From: Ceratopteris richardii
Lineage: Eukaryota; Streptophyta; Polypodiopsida; Polypodiales; Pteridaceae
Reading direction: 5' to 3'
Assembly (NCBI GenBank): GCA_020310875.1
Contig: MU260073.1
Location: 342,501 to 406,500 of the forward strand
DNA length: 64,000 nucleotides
A program made the translations under genes and the position numbers. Shown here in pieces: positions 42,460-55,329 of the stretch. The notes under the pieces are model-generated. The model did no database searches, was not told the origin of the DNA, and was given only the letters and a program-made list of their open reading frames with translations. The stretch's first letter is position 1. Each line of letters opens with the position of its first letter.

Positions 42460-42475
42460 GTGGTATCAGAGCAGG
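42460..42475 (+). other. Primer binding site of element F
   Basis: GTGGTATCAGAGCAGG directly after the LTR is the initiator methionine tRNA type, as in A and B. Confidence 0.92.
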
Positions 42476-42795
42476 GAGTATCAAAATTGAAGAAAGGAGG
42501 ACCTCGACTGCTGCAGTCATAAAGAATTCAACATTTGAAGATTCAAAAGGTGAAAGCTTGAGAGCAAAGCTTGAGAAGGAGGCCATAAGACATCAACGAA
42601 GACAAAAGGAACTTCATTCGAAGTAAAGGTAACCTTATTCCTCATAAAGCTTGAAGGATTTAATACACAGGTGAAGAAAGGATGGGAGATTCTCTTCAGA
42701 TAGAGAAATTGGATAGAGAAAACTATCCAGCATGGTCAATGAGGATGGAAGCTCATCTTATGAGCAAAGACTTGATAGGTTATATTACAGGTGAA
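42476..42795 (+). mobile_element. Element F leader and gag start, truncated
   Basis: After an untranslated leader, a gag start at 42682 reads LDRENYPAWSMRMEAHL, very close to the starts of the A and B gags. The copia sequence stops where repeat G begins. It is only the 5' end of an element. Confidence 0.88.
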
Positions 42796-44928
42796 GGTAT
42801 CGAGAGATATGTATTACCTTATTCACCTTCACTCATGTATCCTATCTTAACAAAAGGGATTTTGGTACCTTCCAATTGGAATTTTGAGAGAAGCATGTGG
42901 GATCAGGCTCTAGAACTTGATTTGCTATATGCTTCCATAATTAACTTTTTAGCTTCAAAATTTGTTCTAATGTGAGATACAACTACACCTTAGTGTTTCT
43001 CAAAGCATCTCTCTTTCTATGCATTTATGAGTCTTGTTTTCCAACCAATATCCTAGGTGCTCTCATATTAATAGAATTAGGTCCCCATGGTCAATTGAAT
43101 TGAAGAAATTCATGTAAAGATTTAGATTGGAAGTCAAATGCTTCTTCTTGTTAATTGCTCTCCATAGAGACATGGTATGTCTTAGAGAAATCGTTCATGT
43201 AATTCATCTATCTCTTGAATGGGGTGGGGTTCCCTTGTTCTGAGAGAGTGCGCCAAATGATGTTTCCTAAGAGTTCAAGTGTTGGTCGTGAGCTATATAA
43301 AGCACCATTTGGATTGAAAATTTACATACATGACTACTAAGGTACTATATAAAAGTATATAAATTTTATTTTGCCAAAACAAGTACATTGGTTAAAAGGA
43401 CACCACCCATGTATCATGAGGAACATTTTTGAGGTTATAAGGGTCTTTTGGTCAATACAAGCACATGGGGGATAGGGGATTACACAGTTAACACTCTCAT
43501 ACCAATCAACTTAGTTTTTTACTTAACAATATCTTAGTGTTGTGACACTTGGTTGAGTTAAGTGTCATTAATACCAAATTCCCAAGTATTTTGACACCTA
43601 GCCGATGTCACTGACACTCACTGAGTGTTACAATACCTAAATAGTATCACTGATACCTATTATGTGTTACCAAAACCTGGGAGATACAATTGACATCTAA
43701 GTGTCACCACCACTTAGATATCATTGACACCTCCTAAGTATCAGGACACTTGGATGGTATCATGACACTATGGTGGTGTGAGATAGGTATCACTTACACC
43801 TATATGTCATGGGTTATCTGTCAAGTGCCACCACACTTGATTGGTATTACAGGCACCTAGTTATCATGGAGGTGTTGTTGTCGACACTTAACAAGTGTTG
43901 TAAAACTTTTCGTGGACACATAGGTGTCTTATGCTACCAAATTGAGATGCAATAGGAGGGCACAAAAAGGAAAATAGTTCTAGGGTTTTTGTTTCTAGAA
44001 AATTTGGAACTCTGATTTGAGGAAGATGGGGGGCGTATGAATATCTAGAGGTACAAATACTAAATTGAATTTTCTCGTTTCAGGTTGTAGGAAGAAAGCA
44101 AGAAGAAAATTTGAGTGAGAGAGAGAGTGATAGACCAAATACTCACAAAGACTTTGAATCTCTAATCTGCATTCTCAGTCACTTGCAAACAAATTAGACA
44201 CACACATACACACACACACTTATGTACCAAAAAAAGCATTAAAAAGACAAATTAAGACTTGTGAGAGAACATGGCAGAAGAGGGATATCACACTCTTAAT
44301 AAACTTGAGATCAAGGAGATTCTTACATAGTCATTGAAAGTGTACTCACATTAGTAGAAAGCACTACAAATTGGAAAGATATGCACACTCCTATCTTAAG
44401 TATTGAGACCATGTCCACCATTGAAGGAGAACATAGGAACTCCTTGTAATATGTATGCACAAATTTTCTAGGAGTAAACATATACTTGGATGGACTTAAT
44501 AGGTTAGTGGGTAGGTCAAAAGAATCTAGAGTGACAAAGATTATTCATAGACTGGAAGAAGCAAAGGGGGGGCTACTGTTTTTAGGAAGAAAGAGATACA
44601 TGACCCGGAACAAAGACTTGGAGGGTGGGAGTACAGAGCCCTTGCTGGGAAAACATCGAGCGTTCTTGCTCTCCAATCGAAATGCAGCAAGAGAGCCAAA
44701 GAAAGGTTTGGTAGTCCATCATGAGAATGTTATGAAAAGAGGTGCACAACTAGGAAGAAGGGTCTTCTTCATCTTCTTTTTTGTTTTTGGGATTTGGACA
44801 AGAGAAACGAGGATATGAGCGCTGACACATGCTCAAAAGCGTTTCAGATGCAAAGCTAGGAGAGAATGGAAAGAGTGGACAAATCCTGATGGCTAGCTAC
44901 TATAGGGTTCGAGGATCCACACACAACA
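42792..44928 (+). repeat. Repeat G, copy 1 (2.1 kb)
   Basis: This is about 96-97% identical to the reverse complement of 55920-58124. Both copies keep TG...CA-type ends (TGAAGG or TGTAGG at one end, CACACAACA at the other), a TATATAAAG box (43294-43302 here) and a degenerate 20-bp repeat. They also keep a plus frame of about 110 codons (44486-44818). That frame is basic, with no recognised domain. Size and ends fit a long LTR, but no primer site or polypurine tract adjoins either copy. The left flank is copia F and the right flank copia C, with no matching target duplication. Confidence 0.7.
43510..43935. repeat. Degenerate ~20-bp tandem repeat inside G copy 1
   Basis: Some 18 irregular units combine GTGTCA or GACACC with GATACC or TATCA, for example AGGTGTCAGTGATACCT. 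The same array is in copy 2 (about 56985-57400), and a faded trace lies at 3335-3415. Confidence 0.7.
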
Positions 44929-46120
44929 GATATAGAGATGCTCTGCACAGAGGCATTATATGGTGTAAAGCAAGCACCACGTGCTTGATATGAAAAGATA
45001 CATGTCTATCTGATTGCACATGGTTTTGAGAACAATCCAACTGAAAGCACCTTATATGTTAAGTGTGCTAATGATGTACTTCTGATCATTGTGGGTTATG
45101 TTGATGACATGCTGCTCACTGCTCCTCATGAGAGGCATATTGCTGATTTTAAGGCTGATTTGCATGCCTCATTTGAGATGTCTGATTTGCGGCATTTGCA
45201 TCACTATTTGGGCATTCAATTTATGCATGTTGATGGTGGAATGGCTTTTTGTCAAACAAAATATATTGACACATTATTGGTGCGTTTTGTCCTTGAAGAT
45301 TGTAAACCTATTGCCACTGAAACAGGTTTACGACTGAGTCTTCACGATGCTAGAGATGCATTTGATGTTGTTCTCTATCAGCAAGCTATTGGATGCTTGA
45401 ATTACTTATGCATTACTTGGCCATATATTCATTTTGTTGTCTCACAGGTGAGCAGGTTCATGCATTGCCCAGGAGTCGAGCATTGACAGGTGGTTAAGCA
45501 CATATTTTGCTACTTGAGTGGTACCTGGCTACTTGGTTTGTTTTATCCCAAGGGGGGATCACTACTACCAGATTTGCATGCTTTTTTTGACTCTGATTGG
45601 GCTAGTTGCTATGACATTCGTGTGTCCACTAGTGGTTTTTTCTTCATGCTTGGTAGCTCATGCATATCTTGGTTGAGCAAGAAGCAACCTACTGTGGCCA
45701 CTTCCAGTTGTGAGGATGAGTATAGGGAAGCTTTCACAACGACGATTGAGTGTGTGTGGCTCAGATGCCTTATGGCTGATTTGTGTCTTGGTCAGTCGTA
45801 TGCCACCACCATCTTCACTAACAGACAGAGTGCATTGGAAGTTGCGAGGAACCCTATGTTCCACGCTCGCAATAAGCACATTGAGGTGCATTATCATTAT
45901 GTCAGGGAGAGGTTCTCTGCTGCGGAGATTAGCTTGGCATATGTGCCCATGCAAGAGAACATTGCAGACCTTTTCACAAAGGCTCTGCCTAGGGAGAAGT
46001 TTGAAGCTTTCCGCAAAGCTTTGGGCTTACTTGCTTTTGTGGATTGATTCCACATAGCTTGGCACTTCCTTATACATGAGTGCCAGCTCCTTGTTCACCA
46101 CATCACTCCCAGGGGGGATT
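44929..46120 (+). mobile_element. Ty1/copia element C, 3' part, broken
   Basis: Plus frames carry the end of reverse transcriptase (YGVKQAPRA near 44970, YVDDMLLTAP at 45095) and an RNase H of 185 codons (45490-46047) that is nearly whole. It lacks everything upstream. It is of a different copia family from A, B and E, and of the same family as element D by LTR similarity. It has a few breaks. Confidence 0.9.
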
Positions 46121-46348
46121 TGTTGACATATTTAGGTAGTGATGTGTGTGAACATACTAGGACTATTGGGGCATTGTTTCCCCTCTTTAGGAGGATTTTC
46201 CCCCCCTTGTATATACGCCTATTGCCCTAATGGGATACTTATCTTTGTACATTCTAGTGGTAAAACATTCAGTATTGTGTGTTTTGCTCCAAGCTTCTTG
46301 TTCTTCCTTGTGCTATTCGTGTTCTTCCGCAGACGTCTAACTCCAACA
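46121..46348 (+). repeat. Element C 3' LTR (228 bp)
   Basis: It starts TGTTGACATA right after GGGGGGATT and ends CTCCAACA. It is about 75% identical to the D LTR at 48549-48788, so the family is old. Confidence 0.85.
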
Positions 46349-46949
46349 CAAAATCTGTATGATATTGAAGATATGATACATGGGAAGTGTAGAGGACTAC
46401 TCCTTCATGAATCGAGCATAATGTATGCTCAAGAATGTAATCTCTCAGGAATGGGCATGATATCACGTGACTAAGAAGAGGGTATATTTATACATGATTC
46501 TGAATTTTGAACTTGGTGAGTCATCCATCTAAAAGGTGATCTAAACTTTAGGGATGATTTAATCTTTATTCCACCTAACTAAGTTTGTGGAATTAGATCC
46601 ATCTTATCATGAGATTCCATCTCTTTTTAGCTTTTAAAAATAACCAATGTAAGTACAAGGTTTACTCTTGGAATTTTTACAAGCATGTGTTCTCATGACC
46701 ATAAATAAGTGGGATGACTTATGAGAGTAGTCCATAAACCTTATCAAAGCTCTTAGGCTTGCTATTCGCACCAACAAAAATTGGCATCTATTATAATAAG
46801 CGAGTAACCACTTAGAAGGGGGAATCTAGATAAAGTCAAACAAGAGAGGTCATATGCCATATCAGAAGCCTAGTAATGGGATTTTAAGGGCGAGAATGGA
46901 GTTAAAGGTGGTGAGGCAACCTCTTGATTAAAACTTGGCATGTTGGATC
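46349..46949. other. Unassigned sequence
   Basis: No gene or named repeat is seen. Confidence 0.3.
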
Positions 46950-48548
46950 CAATAAGTCCATTGCCTCATTTGGTCAGGAAGGTACATTTGTGCACATGTA
47001 CTTTATAGTGATGGCATTCTCTTTTGCAGCAATCATAACAAGATAATTCAGCCAAAATTTGGTGGATGGAGAGCATACATGCAAAAAACAATAAGATTGA
47101 TATGTGTGGTCAACTATATGGCATATTTTGGTATGGTTGAGATTGTCTCACTTGTTGTTGATTATAGGGGTAGTTATTTGTAGTATGATTGTTATATAGT
47201 TATCCCTGGAGGATAACTATATGGCCTATATTGGTATGGTTGAGATTGTCTCACTTGTTGTCTATTATAGGGGTAGTTTTTTGTAGTATGATTGGCATAT
47301 TTATGTTGTATGTTGGCCCTTGCATAGGTGATCTTACATAGGAGTATTGTTGTGGGTTAGGAGCTCCCTCTCATACACAAGAATGAGTTGGATGGTCTCC
47401 TTCACATTACAAACATCTCTTAAACATAAGTACCTTCATCTATTGAGGTGGGTACTGCTTACGAGCATATCGATTCTATACTCCTATTTTCTTTAACACT
47501 AGTTCCTCCATCAATGGGGTGTGGGAAGATGTAACGATGGATGAAACTTTAGCCCTTGAAGGAGTCCTCAAATCGGTGTCCAAATTATATGCATTCCTTT
47601 AGACAAGCATCCAGAGATTCTAACCTCTTCACATACACTAACATTCTCATTCCTCCATGCAATAGTCCATCCAAATATAATGCAATCCTTTTTTTTTTGA
47701 GTTGGCCTCTCCATTTTTGAACATCTATCTACATATTTTTTTCAATCTCCTATCAGCCAATCTTATTGAATCATGGTTCGCTTGTTTGAACATATGGATT
47801 TGAGAGGAGTTATTGTGTTTTGTTGTCCTTTTTGCAAGCTCCCCTATGAACTCATCCAACAATTGTTCAATGATGGTGAATATGTTCCTCTTCAATGGCT
47901 GAAACCAAGCCAAAGTAGTTCCTTTGAATGTCAATCCAAAGTTCCATATTGAACAAAGAAATCATCAACTTGTATTTCCCTCATTCAAGTTGAGGCACAT
48001 GGTCATAAGGTACAATCAATCCATCGTAGTGGTTTTTCATACATTTTGCTACTTCCAAGGGTCTAAGTCTTCTACCCATGTTTTGGGGTCTAGGTATTTG
48101 AAGATTAGGATTAACACCATAGTGATGATGGACATTAATTGAATTGAAGTATCCAATATCAAGGTTTTTGTAATTTTCCTAATTCCCATCTAGAGTGCTT
48201 GAAGAGGATGCTTGCTTCTTGAGTGGAAACACTAGCAAGTCCTTATATTTTATTTATTTTTTTCTCCCTTTGAAAGATCTCTATATCTCCTCTTAGACTG
48301 ATCCAAGTAGGTTATCCTTGGAGGATCCTCAAAATCTTGTAGTTCAGAGATAGTAACTTGAATTACCCCTAGTTCCCAAAATAGGAGGGATGCATGGATC
48401 ACCCTATCTGTTCCCTCAAGCAAGTATATTTCAATTAGGACATCATCTTGAGGTATCTCATCTCCTCTTATGACAATAAGTACTAGCAACTTTGCCTTGG
48501 GGGTAGTTACTGTATCTCCTCCATTAAGGTTTTTTGGATGAGGAGTGT
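46950..48548 (-). mobile_element. Ty3/gypsy gag fossil L, broken
   Basis: On the minus strand, a conserved-looking region at 48250-48585 (111 codons, shared with 18.0 kb) is followed by a retrotransposon gag at 47725-47934 (LAWFQPLKRNIFTIIEQLL, then a basic end). A CX2CX4HX4C-like zinc knuckle follows near 47405. This is the order of a gypsy gag. Pol is absent, and the element is heavily broken. Near 47130 and 47225 a stretch of about 95 bases is directly duplicated (TTGGTATGGTTGAGATTGTC). Confidence 0.75.
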
Positions 48549-48788
48549 TGTTGATATAATTTGACAGTGATGTGTATGAACACACTAGGATTGTCGAGGC
48601 ACTTTTTTCCCCTCCTTAGGAGGTTATTTTCCCTTGGATTATATATATGCATATAACCCTAAGGGGTCACTTATCTTTGCACATTTTAGTAATACATTCA
48701 CTATTGCATGTTGTGCTCCAAGCTTCTTCTTCTTCTTCTTCTTCTTCCTTGTGTTGTTCATGTGCTTTTGTAACCTCAAACTCCAACA
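48549..48788 (+). repeat. Element D 5' LTR (240 bp)
   Basis: It begins TGTTGATATA and ends CTCCAACA, followed by the primer site ATTGGTATCAAAGTGGG (48789-48805). It contains a CTT run of nine units near the end. It is the same family as the C LTR. Confidence 0.88.
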
Positions 48789-50970
48789 ATTGGTATCAAA
48801 GTGGGTCGCTACTTCATCTAGGGTGTCATCGACACCCCTCCAATCATAGTCTTATAATCGCATGAAAATTGGTGAGCATACTCAAAAAATTCTATCTTTT
48901 GTGCCAAAGATATATATATGTTTTGATTCATCAGTATGAGCACCTCAAAGTCTGCTATAGGTTTAGTAGAACTCGACAGGGTAGCATTCAAATTTTTGAG
49001 ATATTGTCATTTCGTGCATCATGATATTTTTCTCAGAGGCCATGGATGAAAGCAATGATGTATTCCGTATCTGTGATGTTGAGGATAAGTTGGATGGTAC
49101 CAACTACCCATTATGGGCTTATATGATGCATCATATATTGGTTGCAAAAGGACTGTGGAATATTGTGCAGGGTGTTGGAAAATGTCCTATTACACTGCAA
49201 ATATAGTTATTGAAGTTGATGCAGATCCCATTGAAGATGGTGATATTATTCAAGTTCTTGCTGGTGCGGCGGTTCCTACTGCACCTACTATAGAGCAACT
49301 TTGTTGGATGGCAAAGATGCTTTGATAGCTTTTTCTATCAAATGTGCCATTATTCCTCACATTCACTCCTGAAAGACAACAAAGGATGCTTGGGATACAC
49401 TTACCACTTTATAGTAGGCAAGGAATGAGGCTCTTCTTGCTTACCTCCGCAAAAAGTTGGAGAGTGAGCACATGAATGAAGGAGATTCCATGGATAGTTT
49501 TTCAAAACAGATTAAAAATTTGAAGGAGTAATTGATTTTTGTTGGTGAACTCTTGCCTGATAGTTCACTTGTGCAGATTGTTCTGAGTGGTCTTCTAGAT
49601 TCATATCAGAGTTTTTCTTCTACTTTTCTACTGATGATGAAAGAAAATTAAAATGCCTTAACATTTGAGGAGTTATTCTTTGTTCTATTAAATGAAGATC
49701 ACTCTAGGTAGAATAGGTCCATTATCCGTGTTGCAAATCAATCTTTCTTGGCTAGTCAAAAGGGCAAAGGTAAATGGAGCTCATCTATTGGTGATCAAAA
49801 ATATGCTAATTGTGCACAATCAAAGAAAGATGACAAAGGTGAGAAGAAAATAGAAAAGCAAAAATTGTTTTGCAAATAGTGTAAAGGAACTAATCATATC
49901 ATAAAGAGTTGTCCGAAACTGGCTACAAAAGAGACAAAGAAGAAAGAGGCTGGAATGGTTGTTGTAGAGGTCTTTACACCCAAAATAGAGTTTTCTAATC
50001 TTGCGCAGGATGAACAATGGGCATTTACTATTGTTTGTAGTTATGACCTATCTTCTCATGAATAGTGTATATCTGCAATAGAATCAGATGTTTGGTACTT
50101 TGATAGTGGGGCAACCAAACATATTACATCATAGCACAATTTCCTCACTTCACTTGAGCCTGCCCCTAGAGGGAATACTATCAAATCTACCAATAACTCC
50201 TCTTATCCTATCATGGGAGTTGGTAAGATCATTCTGACTACTGCTGGTGGTAGTTCTTTTACATTATCGAATGCTTTATTTGTGTCAGGGTTCAAGAAAA
50301 ATCTGCTATTAGTTTCAATATTAGCCAAGATCGGCTTGGTTATGAAATTTGTTGATGAAAGATGTGCAATTCATGATCCATCAAATGGTGATGTCATCAT
50401 TGCTTCTAGAATTTTATGTTTTGGGTTGTATAAGCTCATAGACTATAAAAAACCTATGAATGATTCAGCATGTGTAGTACATGATTCTCAGGCTATGTAA
50501 GATGCAAAGATTTGTTATGCATGCTTTGGTCATCTAAATGTTGCAAGTTTTTCATGCCTACAAAAATCTAAAATGGTGGCCTCTCTGCCCAAATTTGAGG
50601 CACCTAGTAAACATGTCTGTGAAGGCTGTATTTTGGGCAAAATGCAGCATTCCTCTTTCCCAAAAGATGGTTGAATTCGAGCTATTGAGAAATTGCAGCT
50701 TGTTCACAATGATGTCTAGGGTCCTATGAAGACACCTTCTTTTGGGAACTAACTTTACTTTGTGACTTTCATTGATCATTTATCAAGGGATGTATGGGTG
50801 CACCCATTGAAAGAGAAGTCCTAAGTGTTTGTGCTTCAAACCATTTCTGGTTTTGGTTGAAAATATTTCAGCATGTGAAATGGGCACCCTGCATTCTGAT
50901 TGAGGGGGGGAATATATGTCTTCTGACTTTAATGCATTTCTCCCTGAACGTTGTCATGTTGATCATGGAA
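48789..50970 (+). mobile_element. Ty1/copia element D, 5' part, broken
   Basis: Gag (frame from 49021, LDGTNYPLWAYMM), a zinc-knuckle region near 49870, protease and pre-integrase parts (50213-50640), and the start of an integrase core, fading near 50970. Reverse transcriptase and the 3' LTR are missing. It has many breaks. Confidence 0.88.
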
Positions 50971-51591
50971 AGGAGGATTAGGTCAACCGTTTATAATATG
51001 GTGCATGCATGGTGCTTTGAGCGAACACAAGTGATGAATAATAAGTTAACTTTAAGGCAACTTGAGAAAAATGATTAGATCAAATTCAAACGCATATCAT
51101 ATTTCATGAAAGGTCCTTTCTTGTCATCAAAGATAAGTAATTAAAGTTTCACCTCATTCGTAATTGTATGGAAAAGATCATATTATCAAGGTATATGAGC
51201 AAAGTCACTGTAACATGCTAGAATAATCATCGTTTCGATCATCATGTAATCCAAAGTTTGGCCAATATTAGTGCAAAGGAAAGGTCAATTTACATATATA
51301 GCTAGAAGGTATGATTGGAACTATCCTTAAGAGCATATGAGATGTGCAATAATGAAGAAAAATGCATAAGGAACATAGAAATGCTCGAACCAACTAACGT
51401 AAACGCAAAAAATACTAAATCAGATATGCAATTTTGCGAGATTCCCAATTCATCCGCATACATACCCTTGAATAAGGTCGCTATAGATATGTTATGCAAT
51501 GATCTCAATAAATGAACATTAAGCCATAAATCAAGTATTGCAATCACAGAGCACTAACCTCACACACAATCAATCTGTATTATTATTTGAT
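50971..51591. other. Unassigned sequence
   Basis: It is AT-rich, with only short frames and nothing I recognise. Confidence 0.3.
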
Positions 51592-51826
51592 TGTTTGAAT
51601 TCTTGACTTCCTTTCTTGCCTGTGTGCTACACAACTACAACACACAAACATTCGAACAAACAGGAGGGCACTAAGTGGGAATCAAAACAAATCGCTATTC
51701 GATACCTACAATTCATATAAGTGTGGTGTGGGCATTGTCACTTTAAGATTGCTTAAACACATTCTGTTAAGAGTACTTAAGCATGCGACAAGCCTACATA
51801 TTGCCGAGCTCCTGTACTCTTAATCA
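51592..51826 (-). repeat. Element H terminal repeat, left (235 bp)
   Basis: It reads TGTTTGAATTC...TACTCTTAATCA on the plus strand. It is a direct copy of 54409-54643 at about 92% identity, with exactly the same length. Confidence 0.75.
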
Positions 51827-54408
51827 GAAAGATTTACTCACAAAGGTAATCACTCTCTTTTCTCAACTCCGCTCATAACTCTATCCTATTCTTATTCATG
51901 ATATTTACAAATCCATTTATGTGCAAATGAATGTGCATGTATGGGATTTAAGAACATGTGCTCTTTTCAACTTAAAATATGCATACTTTATGTGCAATGC
52001 AACTCAAAGATGGTGCAAGAGATCAAGATTAAAAGAGGAAAACTAATGAAAAAGACTTTTACAACTTTGTTCTTTGGTCGTCATCTCCATTTTCTTCACT
52101 TGGTCATTTCCTGCACTCATAGAAACTAAACAAATCATGAGAAACATCACATCAACATGACATTATATACATATGTAGTTTATGAAAGAACTTCAAAAAA
52201 CCATTTGCAGTAAAACATAAACACGCAACTTGAAAGTGGTTGCCTCTTGTACAATCTGTAAAAACTCTAGATCTTTGATCAGCTCCATATCAACACCTGT
52301 TCTCAAAACCTCATAAGAGAAATTAGTAGCATCACATTTAATAATCACATGTTGAAAAACTTCATTAATATGAACATTAAAAACATCTATTTGAATTATA
52401 TTGACATCAAACCACTCAAGCAACATGCATTCAGTACCATAAGTGCTCCCACTTTAATTTCTTGCCTTTTTACTTTTATTTGGTTCCTTCTATCTATCTT
52501 AAGATTAAAGCAAATAACACAAGATATATACATTTTTTTTTACAAATTCCTTCTTGGTATTGTCAATTCTCATGTATTAGAGTTTTTCCTTCGAACCCAT
52601 CCCCCTTGATACATGCTCACCAAAGAAACCCTGTATATAGAACAACCAATGTTGTATTGCACTCATCTTAGAAAACATTCTTGAAAATGTTAGACTTGTG
52701 AACAAGCCACTTCATTTGCTTGTTCATCCATCGAAGGTCTGCTTGGATTGCATAACTCTTGGAAAATTTGAAAATCCATGATGCAATCATTTGAACATAG
52801 TTGTCTTTATTCATGATTCCCTCCAATGCATCATATGAAGATGCACATGAGAAATGAGCACATGTGTATAGATTTTTGAAATTTGGAGTATTTAGACCTT
52901 CATCAAACAAATCCATCATGCATATGTTTTGATCCATTTTAGGATTGAAATCATTTGAAAGAATTTCATCATTTCCATTATGATTATCCAAACTTTCTTC
53001 TTCATTGCAATTATGGTTTTGAATACATTCATAAGATTTACACTCTGAATGGTAAGGTTCATCATTCTCTGATTGTGATTTATGCTTATTTTTGTTACTC
53101 AGTTTGTCATGATTTCTTCTTACTGGAATACCATCAATTAGAGAATCTGCTTCTATCTCTAATCTCGCCAACAACTCTTCATCATTGCCATGGTCCAAAA
53201 CCATCTCTCCTTCAACATGAAGGAAATCTATATCTTTATAATCAAGAAATTCTTGATCTTCAATGTCACTAGAGTCTAATTTATTGAGGTCAAACTCATC
53301 ACAATTGACACCTTCTAGGACTATGCATGTAGTTTGATGACAACTCAATTTCTTTATTCAAAATGCCATCGTTGAATTCTGCATCCATCTCCAACGATTC
53401 TTGCTCATTCCCTTTAGAGGGTGTACTTAGACCACATTCTTCATACATTTCTTCAGTCACTAATTCTTGCTTGAATGTCTCATCATATATGAGAATATCG
53501 GCATATACATCCACTCGAGCTTCATCAATGCAACCGTTTAATTTTATTTTTTCTTGTTGATCTTTATTAGGTAATGAACCCATATCATATTTTTCATCCA
53601 TTTCAATGCACATTGCATTTTCCTTCTCATGGCCCATTTCTTCAGCATATAGAGTGAATTCATCATAATCTCGATATGCATCAGGATGTATCTTTTGACA
53701 AAGTGCGACATCACTCACATACATTTTATTATACTGATGCCCAATCAACAACTCATTTTTACTCCCATGATTAGGATGACTCTCTTGTACCTCTAAAGAC
53801 TCATTTAATGCGGCATCTCTCAAGATTCTTTAACAATCTTGATCTTGATCTAGACTATCCGAAGGGTTAGCATCATGCTTTTCACCATCATCATAGATAC
53901 CACTCTCTAGAGGACTCATCATTTGCATGTCCTCCCGATTAGCATCATGCTCACTTGCATTCTCTTCATACAAATTAGTCATTTGGCCATAATTCATATT
54001 CGAATCATATACTTGAAGAGATGTTTCACTCTTAGATGGCATCAAATAGTTCCTCAAGTATTTCTTGTTTTCATCATTTAAGTAACTATCTTGTTCTTGA
54101 TCTTCACGCAGATTCATTAGACTCTCTATATGTATTTCATCTCTTATCTCCATTCGGTCACCTTTAAGCCTTGTAGATTTCCCTAACTCTTTCTTTGTAT
54201 CTTGAAGTGTTTCTTGATTTGTTTGTTTATCCTCATGGATGTGAGGAGTTTAGCAAAATATAAGAAGCCTCATCTTGTTTTCTGGTTGATTTTTGTTGAA
54301 TTTCTTTTTGTTTCATATTTGATGTTTGTTTGGTTTGATTTTGATTAGCTTCCCCTCGTTTCTTTTCGCATCTTTGGGGTTTGTGCATATGTAGTAGTAT
54401 TGTTTGTT
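51827..54408 (-). mobile_element. Element H interior: non-autonomous LTR-like element
   Basis: Minus frames 53830-54153, 53299-53823 (174 codons) and 52668-53348 (226 codons) give a very acidic protein rich in Asp, Glu, Asn and Met, with no domain that I can identify. No gag, protease, reverse transcriptase or integrase is visible. Direct 235-bp ends around a 2.6-kb interior suggest a non-autonomous LTR derivative. Primer site and target duplication were not found, so a duplicated flank around an unknown gene remnant is also possible. The frame is broken in a few places. Confidence 0.5.
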
Positions 54409-54643
54409 TGTCTAAATTCTTGACTACCTTTCTTGCCCATGTGCTACACAACTACAACACACAAACATTCGAACAAACACGAAGGCACTAAGTGGGAACC
54501 AAAACAAATCCCTATTTGATACCTACAATTCATATAAGTGTGGCGTGGGCATTGGCACTTTAAGATTGCTTAAACACATTCTGTTAAGATTGCTTAAGCA
54601 CGTGACAAGCCTACATATTGCCGAGCTCGTGTACTCTTAATCA
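54409..54643 (-). repeat. Element H terminal repeat, right (235 bp)
   Basis: The partner of 51592-51826. About 18 differences in 235 bases indicate an old insertion. Confidence 0.75.
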
Positions 54644-54791
54644 GAAAGAGTTTCATTTTTTTACTACATGAAGATGTCCCAATGTATGGACTATTGATGC
54701 AGCATAAATAAGGCAATAAGATTTGATTTTCAAACCAAAATATGGATTGATTACTATTTGAGCATACAACAAATCATGTTGTATAGATACT

Positions 54792-55009
54792 GAAGAACGC
54801 TTTAAGTCTTTATGTATATATCATGGCGTTGAAGTCCAGAATAGCTTCCATATGTAGCATAAGTTTTAACGCATCGCTATATTTTCTGTCAGATCGGCAT
54901 TGCATTAACCTCTACAATTCAATGCATTAACCTCTACAATTCAATGAAGAACGCTTTAAGTCTTTATGTATATATCATGGTGTTGAAGTCCAGTACAGCT
55001 TCCATATGT
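54792..55009. repeat. Local duplications, 64 bp and 22 bp
   Basis: A 64-bp unit starting GAAGAACGCTTTAAGTC lies at 54792-54855 and again at 54946-55009. Between them a 22-bp unit TGCATTAACCTCTACAATTC is repeated perfectly back to back at 54901-54944. I recognise nothing else in 54644-55329. Confidence 0.9.
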
Positions 55010-55329
55010 CCACATATCATAACTTCTAAGTATGCACAACAATTTCTCAAAAGAGATGCTCTTACTATGTTGTTCCTCTTGTCTGTAGCACGTATATTCA
55101 GCTAACGAAGTTTATCTTCAGCTCTTTTGAATAAAATATGTTATGAAGGTTTCTTTTGGAACTACAAACATAATTCAAAAGAGCAAAATATCAGAGAATT
55201 TGCACACCCCCCATCATATTGCCACCTTGGTATTCTCTTCAGTTGTGTGTCAATCTCCAAAACTGTGCGCTCCCTTCAAGTAGCTTCCTTCAAAGAATCC
55301 CTACCCATCAAGAAAAAGTCCTTCACTTC

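Noticed and set aside
44486-44818. 110-codon frame as a host gene
   Set aside because: It is present in both G copies, has no recognised domain, lies in a repeat, and differs between copies in ways not typical of a conserved protein.
51592-54643. Target duplication for element H
   Set aside because: The flanks TTGAT and GAAAG do not match, and the shared GAAAGA after each repeat leaves the ends uncertain.
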